Assembly: GCF_014218275.1 (NCBI RefSeq)
Contig: NZ_AP023213.1
Location: 3,140,001-3,204,000 of the forward strand
From: Citrifermentans bremense
GTDB taxonomy: Bacteria > Desulfobacterota > Desulfuromonadia > Geobacterales > Geobacteraceae
DNA: 64,000 bases
Direction: 5' to 3'
The notes under the pieces were generated by a model. That model ran no database searches, was not told the DNA's origin, and worked only from the letters and a program-made list of their open reading frames with translations. This document shows positions 31,705 through 40,727 of this stretch, piece after piece. A program made the position numbers and the translations under genes. The first letter of the stretch is position 1. Every line of letters begins with the position of its first letter.

Positions 31705-31999
31705 AACGCAGGTTGTCCTGGCAATAGCGTTGGCCGCCCTGGTGACCTACTCGCTGCGCCTGGGCGGTCTGCTTCTTTCGGCGCGCTTCCCGCGGACGGG
31801 GCGCTTCCGCCAGGGGATGAACGCGTTGCCAGGGTCGCTTTTGTTCGCGCTGGTGTTCCCTTCGATTGTCGCAGAGGGGACATGGGGGATAGTTGCTGCC
31901 GGCCTGACTGCCGCGGTCATGCTGAGGAGCCGCAACACGCTTTTTGCCATGTTGCTGGGGATGGCGGTGGTCTTCGCGGCGCGCAGGCTTACGCTGTGA
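31688..31999 (+). CDS. azlD: AzlD-family exporter subunit
   Basis: A 103-aa membrane protein, the small partner of AzlC. It has three to four hydrophobic helices and the typical YSLRLGGLLL, the MNALPGSLLFALVFP segment and an RSRNTLFAMLLGMAVVF end. The GTG start lies inside the end of azlC (17-bp overlap), so translation is coupled and the two presumably form one complex in the inner membrane. Confidence 0.9.
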   Translation: MLPRLETQVVLAIALAALVTYSLRLGGLLLSARFPRTGRFRQGMNALPGSLLFALVFPSIVAEGTWGIVAAGLTAAVMLRSRNTLFAMLLGMAVVFAARRLTL

Positions 32000-32016
32000 G
32001 GGGTTGGTGAGAGCTG

Positions 32017-32925
32017 ATGGAGAATTTTGCGCTGATTGGAGTCTTTGTCGTTTTGGGGATGTTCTTTCGACGCCTCCCTGCTTTTCCCAAGGATTCAGCA
32101 CAAGCGTTCAACATCTTCGCCCTTTATGTATCATTGCCGGCGGTGATACTCCTCAAGGTGCCGCAAATAGTCTTTTCTCCCGAGGTCGCCATTGCCGCGG
32201 CAATCCCTTGGGGAATGCTGGCCTTCTCCGCTGCGCTGGTGCTTTTGGCGGCGCGCCTTTCGGGGTGGGAGCGGTCAGTCACCGGGGTACTGCTGCTGGT
32301 CGTGCCACTGGGAAATACTTCGTTTCTCGGTATACCCATGATACAGGCTTTCTTTGGACCGTCAGGGCTTCCCTACCTGATCATCTACGACCAGATCGGC
32401 ACCATGGTGATCATGGCGACTTATGGTTCCTTCATCCTTGCCACCTACGGCAAGCAGGGCGCACTCAACCTCTCCGCCGTGGCAAGAAAAGCCGTGCTTT
32501 TCCCGCCCACCCTGGCCCTTATAGTCGGCCTTGCCACCCGTTCCTGGCCCTACCCGGAAAAACTCGTGCAGTGCCTGCAGAGCGTCGCCACAACGCTGGT
32601 CCCTGTGGTCATGACAGCGATCGGGCTGCAGCTCCGGTTCAGGCTCCCACCGAGGGTCTTCACCCCCCTTGCATTCGGGCTAACCGTAAAGCTTTTGCTC
32701 GCGCCCCTGCTCGCCTTGCTGGTTTGCCGCTTCTTAGAGGTGAATGGGATGGTGGTTGATGTCTCGATACTAGAATCCGCCATGCCTCCTATGGTTACTG
32801 CAGGCGCCTTGGCGGTTGTCGCCGGTATGGATTCCGACCTGGCCGTGGCGATGATCGGGATCGGTATCATCCTCTCTTTCGGCACCATCCCGACGATATA
32901 CTGGCTGACGAGGCTTTTTGCCTAA
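32017..32925 (+). CDS. AEC-family transporter (auxin efflux carrier-like)
   Basis: A 302-aa protein with about ten hydrophobic helices in two repeated halves, typical of bacterial AEC permeases for organic or amino acids. Motifs include LPAVILLKVPQI, VPLGNTSFLGIPMIQAFFG (Asn/Gly/Pro discontinuous helix) and LESAMPPMVTAGALA in the second half. It starts 17 bp after azlD and is probably in the same operon; substrate not deducible. Confidence 0.88.
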   Translation: MENFALIGVFVVLGMFFRRLPAFPKDSAQAFNIFALYVSLPAVILLKVPQIVFSPEVAIAAAIPWGMLAFSAALVLLAARLSGWERSVTGVLLLVVPLGNTSFLGIPMIQAFFGPSGLPYLIIYDQIGTMVIMATYGSFILATYGKQGALNLSAVARKAVLFPPTLALIVGLATRSWPYPEKLVQCLQSVATTLVPVVMTAIGLQLRFRLPPRVFTPLAFGLTVKLLLAPLLALLVCRFLEVNGMVVDVSILESAMPPMVTAGALAVVAGMDSDLAVAMIGIGIILSFGTIPTIYWLTRLFA

Positions 32926-32930
32926 AAAAA

Positions 32931-32953
32931 GGGGCTGTCTTTCTGGCAGCCCC
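32931..32953. terminator. Terminator after the AEC transporter gene
   Basis: GGGGCTG, 9-nt loop, CAGCCCC, with an A-run before and CCCCTTTTAT after. It separates the convergent transporter operon and the minus-strand YtxH gene, so it may work in both directions. Confidence 0.85.
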
Positions 32954-33001
32954 TCCCCTTTTATCTGCCGCTACCTGCGGTCAGCGGCTGGCCTTTAGCT
33001 G

Positions 33002-33274
33002 CTAGTGGTATAGCTCCTCTTTGGATTCAGAGAATTCGGCCGCTTTTTCCTCGGCGAACTCACGCCCTCTCTGCATTTTCTGGCTAAATTTCTCCTGTGC
33101 CTCGGCGGTCATGCCTTTCATTTTGGCGATGGCGTCGCCGGTGACGTCCGACACCTTCTCGCGCATCTCCTGCCCAGTCTTGGGTGCGTACAAGAGGGCT
33201 AGCCCTGCTCCCACCAACGCCCCGGCTGAAAAGCTGACCACCTCAGCCGTCGTGCTTGTATGATGCCTTCTCAT
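33002..33274 (-). CDS. YtxH-domain protein
   Basis: A 90-aa protein. A Gly/Ala-rich hydrophobic segment (FSAGALVGAGLALLYAPKTG) is the YtxH/gas-vesicle-protein-like signature, followed by a charged helical tail (EMREKVSDVTGDAIAKMKGM) likely to form coiled coil. Relatives are small general-stress proteins on the inner membrane. ATG 33,274 follows GGAGGT. Third gene of a minus-strand trio that begins at 34,285. Confidence 0.88.
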   Translation of the reverse strand: MRRHHTSTTAEVVSFSAGALVGAGLALLYAPKTGQEMREKVSDVTGDAIAKMKGMTAEAQEKFSQKMQRGREFAEEKAAEFSESKEELYH

Positions 33275-33320
33275 GGCTACCTCCCCGGCGATCTCCCTCG
33301 CCGATCATCTGCTACCGGTC

Positions 33321-33920
33321 TTAAACCCTGCGCTCCCTGTGGCCGTACCAGCCCGTGCCCAAGGCCGCGCCAATGGCGTCGGCCAAGCTTCGCCACGCCT
33401 GCTTCCTGCCCGGACGGGTGGTGCCGCTTTTCCTCGAGTTCCGGGCTCCGTTTAAAAATGCCTTTGCGGCAGTAGCCGCGAGGGCGACCCCACCTATCGG
33501 CCGTTCCTTCTGCTCTATGAGCCCCCTCTTGGCCAGCACCCTGCGCAACAGCATGCCTAGCGCGCTCACGCCCAGCGCCTTCGCGGCGCTTCCGGCGCTC
33601 TCCATGGCTGCATGCTTCACCTGCTCTTCTTTGTGTCTCCTACTGCTCCTTCTCAACACGACCACGGCTGCAGTCGCTGCAGTCGTCGCTCCCAAGAGCG
33701 ACAATTGGAGCGGCCGTTGCTGCATAAGTTCCATTACCCTCGCCGCGCCACGCCAGGCCACCGCTTTCGCCTTGCGTACCCCCTGCCGTCGCAAATTGGC
33801 CGGTGAGAGCCTCTGCTCTATACTCTGCACCGTTTCCGTTATATCGCTTTCCGTATGTCGGATCTGCTCCCGAAGCTTGTCCGCCGATGACTGCTCGTTG
33901 ATTTTAATGTTTTCGCCCAT
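33321..33920 (-). CDS. DUF3618 membrane protein
   Basis: A 199-aa protein. The N terminus (KLREQIRHTESDITETVQSI, then EQRLSPANL) is the DUF3618 pattern; a hydrophobic helix follows at about residues 70-95 (LSLLGATTAATAAVVVL) and the C-terminal part carries a second Ala-rich helix. Its start lies 82 bp inside the upstream holin-like gene, and it uses AAGGAGA as ribosome binding site. DUF3618 proteins commonly occur with YtxH and holin-superfamily proteins in envelope-stress operons, as here. Confidence 0.85.
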   Translation of the reverse strand: MGENIKINEQSSADKLREQIRHTESDITETVQSIEQRLSPANLRRQGVRKAKAVAWRGAARVMELMQQRPLQLSLLGATTAATAAVVVLRRSSRRHKEEQVKHAAMESAGSAAKALGVSALGMLLRRVLAKRGLIEQKERPIGGVALAATAAKAFLNGARNSRKSGTTRPGRKQAWRSLADAIGAALGTGWYGHRERRV

Positions 33921-34285
33921 TTTGCCGTCTCCTTCACGCTTTCCGCCGTCTGTTCAGGGGTGAATTTTAGGTGCACGAGATCCTTCTGTCCCTTAAGAAC
34001 CAGCGCTATACCCGATGCAATGCAGGCCACCGCGACCAGAAGCGCCGCACCCCAAGCGGGCATCACCGTCGCCAAGCCAAGCACGACCGCCGCCAGCAGC
34101 ACCAGCAATCCCGAATAAAGGAGAACCCCGCCTACGCCCATTGCGACCGCGTCCTTTGCAACGTGGATAGCTTTTCCCTTCATTTCGACAGTGAAAAGCT
34201 CCATCTCCTGCCTGAACAGCATGCGCACTTCCTGCGTCAACTCAGATATCAATTCGCCTATTGTTTTTTCACCCTTTTCTGGCAT
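33839..34285 (-). CDS. Phage_holin_3_6 (DUF1469) superfamily membrane protein
   Basis: A 148-aa protein with two transmembrane helices (about 47-72 and 77-101, for example VGGVLLYSGLLVLLAAVVLG) and the KTIGELISELTQEVRMLFRQEMELFTVEMK amphipathic N terminus (shortened here to its key residues Q15, R18, E22) typical of this nonphage holin-like family. The tail overlaps the DUF3618 gene by 82 bp. Despite the name it is a chromosomal envelope protein; no lysin or phage genes surround it. Confidence 0.88.
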   Translation of the reverse strand: MPEKGEKTIGELISELTQEVRMLFRQEMELFTVEMKGKAIHVAKDAVAMGVGGVLLYSGLLVLLAAVVLGLATVMPAWGAALLVAVACIASGIALVLKGQKDLVHLKFTPEQTAESVKETAKWAKTLKSTSSHRRTSFGSRSDIRKAI

Positions 34286-34548
34286 GGCTGCCTCCGTTTG
34301 TCACCTTGAGCACCACAACACTCAGCTTTTTTCTTTACACAGTCTAATGTTAGAATTTTTCACTTGGCTTTGCAAGGCTTACTGTCAGGGAGACTGCTCA
34401 GTCCATTCCCGTGCGCAGTTTGTCGCCGCCGTTTTTGATGCTACTATCACTGTTGTCCAGGCGGCACCTATTCCCGCATCTGCGCTCAATTTTTTGAGCT
34501 ATGTGCCGATTAAATCTGAACTGCTTGCAATCAGCTCTGGAGGAAACA

Positions 34549-37092
34549 GTGCCACAGAGAGCTCCAGATTCGGAAAGAAGCGGCGTCTCACAGAGCAAAT
34601 CGCGCTCGCTTGGCCTGTGGCTGAGCCCCTTATTGATGCTGGGCGCTTTGCTGCTGGTGTTCGCCCTGATCGTCTGGTTCATCGAGGGGAACGATCGGAA
34701 GAGCAAGCAGAGTGACCTGAGCGCAAGGGCGAAGACAATAAGCGGGACGGCACAACTCACGCTGGAGGGGAACGAGAGCTACCTGACCTTGCTCGCCCTG
34801 GAGCGGGCCACAGGCAAACTGAACCAGAGCCTGTTCCAACAACGGGCCAGCCGATACATCCACGAACACCCCGAAATGATCAATATCACCTGGGTAGACG
34901 CAGACCTGTATATCAGGGACGTGTCCCCCTTGGCCCAGAACCAGCAGATCCTGGGGCTGCATGTGGACCTCCCGGAGCCCAAACGGGCCTCCCTCCTGGC
35001 TAAAGACCTGCGTCTGCCGGTCTATACCCGTCCCTTCCAGGCCATACAAGGAGTCACTTCCTTCGAAATCTGGGTCCCCGTCTACCGGGACGACACCTTC
35101 CTCGGCCTCTTCGCCGGGGTCTACTCCTGTGACAAGCTTTTGCAACAGCTTATCTGGCAGGTTCGCCCGCGCTCGTACCACCTGAGCCTGGTGGACGGGC
35201 GCGGGTCGATCCTGGCCTCCTATCCCGCCGAAAAAGACCTGGACCAGAATCTATTCAAGGAGATACGTATTACCCCAGAAGACAGCGGGGTCACGCTGCG
35301 CATCGACAGGTACGAGACCGGCAGCGAGTGGCGCCTGGTCATTTTGAAACTCCTCTCGCTGGTGCTGGTGGTGGGACTGGGCTATGCCCTTTGGAACCTA
35401 AAGCGCGAGATGGACGAGCGGAGGCGGGTCGAGGAGGCTCTCAAGGAGCAGGCCAAAACGCTGGAGCAGGAGGTAAGGGAGCGCAAGGCGGCACAGGAGC
35501 ACCTGCAGGACCAAGCGGTCCTTTTGGAGGAGCAGATCGACGAACGTTGGCAGGCTGAAGAAGCCCTGAGGGCGAGCGAAGAAAGACTGCGCCTGCTGCT
35601 CGATTCGACGGGAGAGGCGATCTACGGCATCGACCTTGACGGGAACTGCACCTTTTGCAACAGGGCCTGCGTCAGGATGCTCGGGGGAGATTCACCGGAC
35701 CAGTACCTGGGGCAAAACATGCACGACATCATCCACCACTCCTACCCCGACGGCACGCCGATGCCCCGCAGTGCCTGCATGGTGCACCAGACCTTGCAGG
35801 AAGAGCAGGGAAGCCATGTAAACGACGAGGTCTTCTGGCGCGCGGACGGGAGTAGTTTCCCGGTCGAATACTGGTCCCATCCTCAGGTTAAGGAGGGAAA
35901 GGTGATAGGCGCCGTAGTTGCTTTCATCGACATCAGCGACCGTAAGCGCCTGGAAGAGCAGTACCGCCAGTCGCAGAAGATGGAGTCGGTGGGACGGCTC
36001 GCCGGAGGGGTCGCGCACGATTTCAACAATATGTTGAGCGTCATCGTGGGGGCGGCGGAGCTTGGCAAGCGCAAGCTCGAGGAGGGCGAGCCGATAGAGC
36101 CTTATCTGGAGGTGATCACCAACGCAGCCAAGCGCTCCAGCGACATCACCAGGCAGCTCTTGGCCTTTTCTCGCAAGGAGGTGATCTCGCCCCGCCCGGT
36201 GGACCTGAACCAGTTGATCCGCGAGTCCAACAAGATCCTGGCCAGGCTGATCAGCGAGGACGTCGAGCTCGTCTTCCGCCCCGACCAAGGGTTGTGGGCC
36301 GTCTCCATCGACCCCTCCCAGGTCGACCAGATACTGATGAATCTGGCGGTGAACGCCCGCGACGCCATGCCCAACGGCGGCAGGCTCACCATCGAAACCA
36401 GAAACCTGCAGCTAAGCGGCTGCAGCCACGTCCACCCCGACGCGCACCCAGGCGATTACGTGCAGCTTTCCGTGAGCGACACCGGGGAGGGTATGGAAAG
36501 GGCCACCATGGAGCACATCTTCGAGCCCTTTTTCACCACCAAGGAACTGGGCAAGGGGACGGGGCTCGGGCTTGCCACCGTTTACGGCATCGTCAAGCAA
36601 AACAAGGGTTTCATCAACGTGTACAGCGAACCCGGCCACGGGTCCGTGTTCAGGATCCACCTGCCGCGGCTGGCGGACCCAAACGCCTTGGGGGCCGCGC
36701 CGGAGAGCTCGGCGCCGTCGCTGTCGGGAACGGTACTGCTCGTAGAGGACGAGGAGATGCTGCTCTGGCTGGCGACACAGCTTCTGGAGGAACTGGGGTT
36801 CAGCGTGATCCAGGCGCAGGGGCCGCGCGAGGCCATCGCCATCTGCGAGGATCCGGGGCGCAACATAGACCTCATCCTGACAGACGTGGTGATGCCGGAG
36901 ATGAACGGCAGGGAGATGGTGGAGAAGATCAGAGAGAAGCGCCCTGAGCAGAAGGTGCTCTTCATGTCCGGGTACACCTCAGATCACGTGGTGCAGCGCG
37001 GCATCCTGGAACAGGGCGTGCAGTACATTCCGAAACCGCTGGACATGCGGAGCCTGGGCGAGAAGATCGCCGAGGTCCTGGCGGGAAAGTAA
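34549..37092 (+). CDS. Membrane hybrid histidine kinase (sensor domain-PAS-HisKA-HATPase-REC)
   Basis: An 847-aa sensor kinase. I chose GTG 34,549, which has GGAGG 5 bases upstream, over ATG 34,501. Transmembrane segments at about 22-47 and 260-285 bracket a periplasmic sensor (CHASE/Cache-like, with a WVPVYRDDTFLGLFAGVYSC-like core) and are followed by a coiled coil, one PAS domain (about 345-470), HisKA with His490 in GGVAHDFNNML, an HATPase domain (MNLAVNARDAMP, GKGTGLGLATVYG) and a receiver with Asp779 in LILTDVVMPEMNG. It precedes cheD by 37 bp, a possible link to chemotaxis. No separate output regulator is adjacent. Confidence 0.9.
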   Translation: MPQRAPDSERSGVSQSKSRSLGLWLSPLLMLGALLLVFALIVWFIEGNDRKSKQSDLSARAKTISGTAQLTLEGNESYLTLLALERATGKLNQSLFQQRASRYIHEHPEMINITWVDADLYIRDVSPLAQNQQILGLHVDLPEPKRASLLAKDLRLPVYTRPFQAIQGVTSFEIWVPVYRDDTFLGLFAGVYSCDKLLQQLIWQVRPRSYHLSLVDGRGSILASYPAEKDLDQNLFKEIRITPEDSGVTLRIDRYETGSEWRLVILKLLSLVLVVGLGYALWNLKREMDERRRVEEALKEQAKTLEQEVRERKAAQEHLQDQAVLLEEQIDERWQAEEALRASEERLRLLLDSTGEAIYGIDLDGNCTFCNRACVRMLGGDSPDQYLGQNMHDIIHHSYPDGTPMPRSACMVHQTLQEEQGSHVNDEVFWRADGSSFPVEYWSHPQVKEGKVIGAVVAFIDISDRKRLEEQYRQSQKMESVGRLAGGVAHDFNNMLSVIVGAAELGKRKLEEGEPIEPYLEVITNAAKRSSDITRQLLAFSRKEVISPRPVDLNQLIRESNKILARLISEDVELVFRPDQGLWAVSIDPSQVDQILMNLAVNARDAMPNGGRLTIETRNLQLSGCSHVHPDAHPGDYVQLSVSDTGEGMERATMEHIFEPFFTTKELGKGTGLGLATVYGIVKQNKGFINVYSEPGHGSVFRIHLPRLADPNALGAAPESSAPSLSGTVLLVEDEEMLLWLATQLLEELGFSVIQAQGPREAIAICEDPGRNIDLILTDVVMPEMNGREMVEKIREKRPEQKVLFMSGYTSDHVVQRGILEQGVQYIPKPLDMRSLGEKIAEVLAGK

Positions 37093-37129
37093 CGGCGGAC
37101 AACAGGGCGCAAAGGCCCGGGCGGGCATC

Positions 37130-37726
37130 GTGAAGATAGAAAAGTATCAAAATGGGGAGCGGGCGATCATCTCGCCGGGCGAATATTACGTGATGTCGAA
37201 GCCCGGCGTCATCTCCACACTGCTAGGCTCCTGCATCGCCGTCTGCCTCTATGACCGCAGCCGTCGCCTGATCGGCATGAACCACTTCATGCTTAGCAAC
37301 CCGCGCTACTCCCGGGAGCTGCCGATCAACATCTCAGAGGCGGGACGCTACGGTATCCACGCCATGGATCTGCTGATCAACGCCATGATGAAAAGGGGAA
37401 CCTCACGCCACGAGTTGCGGGCCAAGGTCTTCGGCGGCGCCACCATCATGAACCCGGACGCCGCGCGAGACAACTTCTTCTGCGTGGGACAGGTGAACTG
37501 CAGGTTCATCCTGCAGTACCTGGAGAAGGAGGCGATCCCGGTGGACGCCATGGACCTGGGTGGGGATTTCGGACGGGTAATTCATTTCTCCAACGGGGAT
37601 TTCGCCGTGCACCGTAGAAAGGTCGATTCACGCCGCAGCGACAAACTGGCCAAGCGCGACAGGTACTGCTGGCAGAAGGCGATCGAGCAGCAACAGGCAG
37701 CGCTCACCGAGATCGACCTCTGGTGA
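37130..37726 (+). CDS. cheD: Chemoreceptor glutamine deamidase CheD
   Basis: A 198-aa CheD: deamidates glutamines on methyl-accepting chemoreceptors and interacts with CheC. The catalytic triad pattern is visible: Thr and Cys in STLLGSCIAVCLYD and His in GMNHFML. KVFGGATIMNP and the VDAMDLGGDFGRVIHFSNGD segment complete the family signature. The GTG start has only weak Shine-Dalgarno-like sequence. The terminal 23 bp overlap the convergent THUMP gene. A chemoreceptor gene occurs later in the window (47,408), but the main che cluster is absent. Confidence 0.93.
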   Translation: MKIEKYQNGERAIISPGEYYVMSKPGVISTLLGSCIAVCLYDRSRRLIGMNHFMLSNPRYSRELPINISEAGRYGIHAMDLLINAMMKRGTSRHELRAKVFGGATIMNPDAARDNFFCVGQVNCRFILQYLEKEAIPVDAMDLGGDFGRVIHFSNGDFAVHRRKVDSRRSDKLAKRDRYCWQKAIEQQQAALTEIDLW

Positions 37727-38255
37727 GATGCAGAAGCGGATAACGCTTAAGGTCCTGCCTGCTCCAAAGCGAGAGCCCGGCGTGACCGCCGACGGTCTCC
37801 ACGGCTATGACGGCATCCGGATCATCGAAGCCGATCCTCCCCCCCTCCCCCGCCAGTTCCAGTGCCTCGATGAGATAGCGATCCAACTGCTGCTCCTGCT
37901 CAAGGCTGGACAGCTTCCCCTTGAAACCCCGACGGTGCATCCGCACGTGGAAACTCTTCCCGCCCAGTACCGGGAGCCAGGCGCAGGACGCCTGCCGCGA
38001 CTTCTCCTCGAACTCCGCCGGGGTTTGGAAGGAGAAGGTCTGGATCACCGGCACCACCCCCGCTAGGCAATGGACAAGCTGCGGATCGCGCTCCCCTTCC
38101 GCATGCAGTTCCTCGATGAATTGCCGATAGTCCGGGACTCTCAGCGTCAGCACGTTGAAATACTCCGTCCTTCCCACCTCGCCGAACTGCCTCAGCACCT
38201 TGAGCGCCTCTTGATAGCCACCTTCCTGCACGGTCACCACAACGTTCCATCCCAT
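37704..38255 (-). CDS. THUMP-domain-like protein
   Basis: A 183-aa cytoplasmic protein of THUMP/tRNA-binding type by overall pattern: WNVVVTVQEGGYQEALKVL with GRTEYFNVLTLRV, a central FHVRMHRRGFKGKL strand-turn segment, and a late DPDAVIAVETVGGHAGLSLW. The THUMP domain binds tRNA acceptor arms, but here it is not fused to a methyltransferase or sulfurtransferase catalytic domain. Start 38,255 has GGGAGGA upstream. Overlaps cheD convergently by 23 bp. Confidence 0.72.
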   Translation of the reverse strand: MGWNVVVTVQEGGYQEALKVLRQFGEVGRTEYFNVLTLRVPDYRQFIEELHAEGERDPQLVHCLAGVVPVIQTFSFQTPAEFEEKSRQASCAWLPVLGGKSFHVRMHRRGFKGKLSSLEQEQQLDRYLIEALELAGEGGRIGFDDPDAVIAVETVGGHAGLSLWSRQDLKRYPLLHLTRGRSR

Positions 38256-38429
38256 GGCTAATCCTCCCGGACGGCACGGCAAAAAGATGAACAACGTTTT
38301 AGCACAGTTCCCTGCGGATGCAATTAGACCTCGCCCGGGGGGCCATCGTAGAAGGGTAAGCTGCCCAATAAATATGCAAAAAGGTAAAAAAGCAAGATCT
38401 ATGGCGGGATATGGCAAACCAGACAAAAG

Positions 38430-38450
38430 TTATCCACACAGTTATCCACC
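38430..38450. promoter_or_regulatory. Two tandem DnaA boxes
   Basis: TTATCCACA (38,430-38,438, perfect consensus) and TTATCCACC (38,442-38,450, one mismatch) lie in the same orientation 12 bp apart. The gap 38,256-38,747 has no gene; other AT-rich or iteron-like parts of an origin are not evident, so a DnaA-controlled regulatory site or DnaA titration site is more likely than oriC. Confidence 0.6.
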
Positions 38451-38747
38451 CAATTGTGCATAGCGAAGCCGCGTTGAGCTTGCAGCTAGCTTAAGGCCGG
38501 CAAAATTATGCACTTTCTTGGCGGTTTTCGACGTCGCGACACTTTATTGACGATTTTTAATCTTTTACGCCGAGACAAGACGTCTGCTGCTACGGCCACG
38601 GAGCCGGTGCGGCGTTTCCGGACAAAGGGCCAACGGGAAAGCGGAGTTGAGGGGGAGGGAAACCATGGTAACATTGGCATCGACTAATCAAACTGATGCC
38701 CGGATGCAAACACCGCGCACAACCGGCAACGGCAAGGAGATACCAGC

Positions 38748-39596
38748 ATGGCTTGGGAGCGGATGAGCATAGAGGAATACGCCGCCTTCAAGCGCAATGG
38801 CGGCGACCGCGTAGTGAAGATCAAAGGCACCTGGTGGGTGGAAGCGCGCCCCTTCTTTTTCAGACCCCTTTTCCCGTTGAGCCGCGTTGCCCCCGGGCTG
38901 GCGAACTACCCGGCTACCTCGATCGTGGGTGGCGTGCTGCACCTGATCCCGGAAAGGATGCAGGCCAACAGCAGCATGAACCTCTTCCTCTACGAGGACC
39001 TCGCAGGCTACAGCTTGGAGTCGATGGACAAAAAGTCCCGGTGGACGGTGCGCAAGTCGATGGAGCATTTCCATGCCGAACGGTTGACCGACGTGGAACT
39101 CTTCGTCAGGCAGGCGTACCCGGTATACCGCTCCTTCTACGACAGGACCAAGTACTTCTACAAGAGCGAGCGGACCGCCGAGCGCATTTTTGCACAGTGG
39201 GCCAGGACGATATTCAGCACACCGAAGGTGAAGGTTACGGGAGGGTACCGGCAGGACAGACTCTGCGCCGTGGACATCTCCTACCAGGTCGAGGATCTCG
39301 TCATCGAGGACGTCTTCTTCTCCGATTCCCTGAGTCAGCAATTGAGAGTCACCGACTTCATGCTGCACGTCCTAAGGGAGCAGGCGAGCCGCAGCGACGC
39401 GCGCATGCTCTTCAGGGGGTTTCCCAGCGGCAAGGAGAGCCTCGACCGCTCCAAGATATCGAGAGGGTGCCGGCTGCTGGCACTGCCGGCGCACTGCAGG
39501 ATAAACCCGCTGGCGCTCTACCTGGGCAAGTCGGTAATGAACGACAGTTATGGGAAGCTTGCGGCCATGACCGCGCCGCAGAGCGCAGAGAAATAG
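38748..39596 (+). CDS. GNAT-like fold protein of unknown function
   Basis: A 282-aa protein, ATG 38,748 with AAGGAGA upstream. The central part resembles FemAB/GNAT-type acyltransferases: KSRWTVRKSMEHFHAERLTD, FYDRTKYFYKSERTAERIF, GGYRQDRLCAVDISYQVEDL and VTDFMLHVLREQ, i.e. alternating strands and helices ending in a FRGFPSGKESLDRSK segment. No signal peptide or membrane segment. Divergent context (a transaldolase gene on the other strand) gives no pathway clue. Family assignment is weak. Confidence 0.6.
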   Translation: MAWERMSIEEYAAFKRNGGDRVVKIKGTWWVEARPFFFRPLFPLSRVAPGLANYPATSIVGGVLHLIPERMQANSSMNLFLYEDLAGYSLESMDKKSRWTVRKSMEHFHAERLTDVELFVRQAYPVYRSFYDRTKYFYKSERTAERIFAQWARTIFSTPKVKVTGGYRQDRLCAVDISYQVEDLVIEDVFFSDSLSQQLRVTDFMLHVLREQASRSDARMLFRGFPSGKESLDRSKISRGCRLLALPAHCRINPLALYLGKSVMNDSYGKLAAMTAPQSAEK

Positions 39597-39607
39597 CTTA
39601 CGGGGGA

Positions 39608-40717
39608 TCAGCCGAGAAAGGTCTGGCGCTTGAGTTCGATGTTGCGCAAAAGACTTTCGTACAGGCGCGCTGCGCGCTCCACCCCTTCGTTCTCCAGCCG
39701 CTGAGCCAACCGGCTCAGATCGACACCAAGCTCATGAAGTCGCTCCAGCGTGGCGAGAGCCTCCTGCACCCCTTCGTCGAGACATCCGGCCGGCCGGCTT
39801 CCGTGGTCTCTCAAGGCGGCGATCGCCTCCAGCGGCAGGGCGTCGACCGTCCCCGGACCCAGAAGGGCTTCCGCTCTCCCCGCCCCGCCGGCATCCCCCC
39901 CGAAAACCAGCCGCTGCTGCCTCGCGCCGTGCGCGGCCAGCGCAAGGTACCGGCCACCGGAGTGCACCTCGATGTTTGCCTGACGCAAAACCTTCGCGCA
40001 AGCCATTCCCACCTCCCCTTTGAGCGCCGCAGCCATCCTTTCACCCCCACCCTCTCTCTGCGCCAGACTGCAGAGGATCGGATCCACGAGAGCGTCGATG
40101 CGGCCTACGGCAACGGTGGCCGCCGAGGCGACCCCCGCGAGCGCGAGCCCTCGGGCCGCGCGCTCGGAAAGTCCGTCCTGGTAAGCCCTTGCCACGGCAA
40201 GGTAACGGGGGAGTGCAAAGACGAGGGTCGCGTTGACGTTGATCCCCTCACGCACCAACTGGCGCAGGGCCGCCACCCCTTCCCGAGTGCCGGGGATACC
40301 GACCAGGAGGTTAGGGCGATCCACCCGCTCCCACAGCCGTCTCGCCTCTGACAGCATCCCGACGCCGTCGTGCGCCAGATGGGGAGAGACACCGAGGCTT
40401 ACGAAGCCGTCCCTGCCGTGTAGCCGCAGGTACAAAGGGTGCAGCAGGTCGGCGGCGAGCCGCAGATCCTCGGTCAGCAGCGTCTCGTAGATCTTCTGGG
40501 CGTTTTGCCCCTGCCGCGCCAAAAAGGCTATGGCGCCGTCGTAGTCGCTAGTGCCGGCGATGCTCCTCTCAAGCAGGGACAGGTTGGAGGTGACACCGGT
40601 GATCCCATCCTGAACCAGCGAGATCAGCTCCCCTGAGAGCAGCAGCTGACGGACGACGCCGTCTAGCCAGACGCTCTGCCCGCACTGCACCAGTGTGGCA
40701 AGGGGGGTGTTTTCCAT
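39608..40717 (-). CDS. Transaldolase-like protein lacking the Schiff-base lysine
   Basis: A 369-aa protein of the long transaldolase type (Tal of actinobacterial style): QSVWLDGVVRQLLLSGELI, GVTSNLSLLERSI, EGINVNATLVFALPRYLAVA and LGPGTVDALP. In active enzymes the Schiff-base Lys lies in a KIP(G/A)T motif; here the sequence is NLLVGIPGTREG, with Gly instead of Lys. The usual Glu in VS-E-V-P is also Gly (VSLGVSPHLA), and WASTGTK is replaced by a Gly-rich segment. Start 40,717 has AGGAGAG upstream. It lies 10 bp after a normal transketolase, so may be regulatory or catalyse something else. Confidence 0.8.
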   Translation of the reverse strand: MENTPLATLVQCGQSVWLDGVVRQLLLSGELISLVQDGITGVTSNLSLLERSIAGTSDYDGAIAFLARQGQNAQKIYETLLTEDLRLAADLLHPLYLRLHGRDGFVSLGVSPHLAHDGVGMLSEARRLWERVDRPNLLVGIPGTREGVAALRQLVREGINVNATLVFALPRYLAVARAYQDGLSERAARGLALAGVASAATVAVGRIDALVDPILCSLAQREGGGERMAAALKGEVGMACAKVLRQANIEVHSGGRYLALAAHGARQQRLVFGGDAGGAGRAEALLGPGTVDALPLEAIAALRDHGSRPAGCLDEGVQEALATLERLHELGVDLSRLAQRLENEGVERAARLYESLLRNIELKRQTFLG

Positions 40718-40727
40718 GCTCTCTCTC

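Noticed and set aside
33839-34285. Phage holin and hence a prophage
   Set aside because: The Phage_holin_3_6 family is a chromosomal envelope family, and neighbours are YtxH and DUF3618 genes, not phage genes.
38696-40351. 551-codon plus-strand open frame
   Set aside because: It overlaps two well-supported genes, lacks recognisable domains and has Arg/Pro/Gln-skewed composition.
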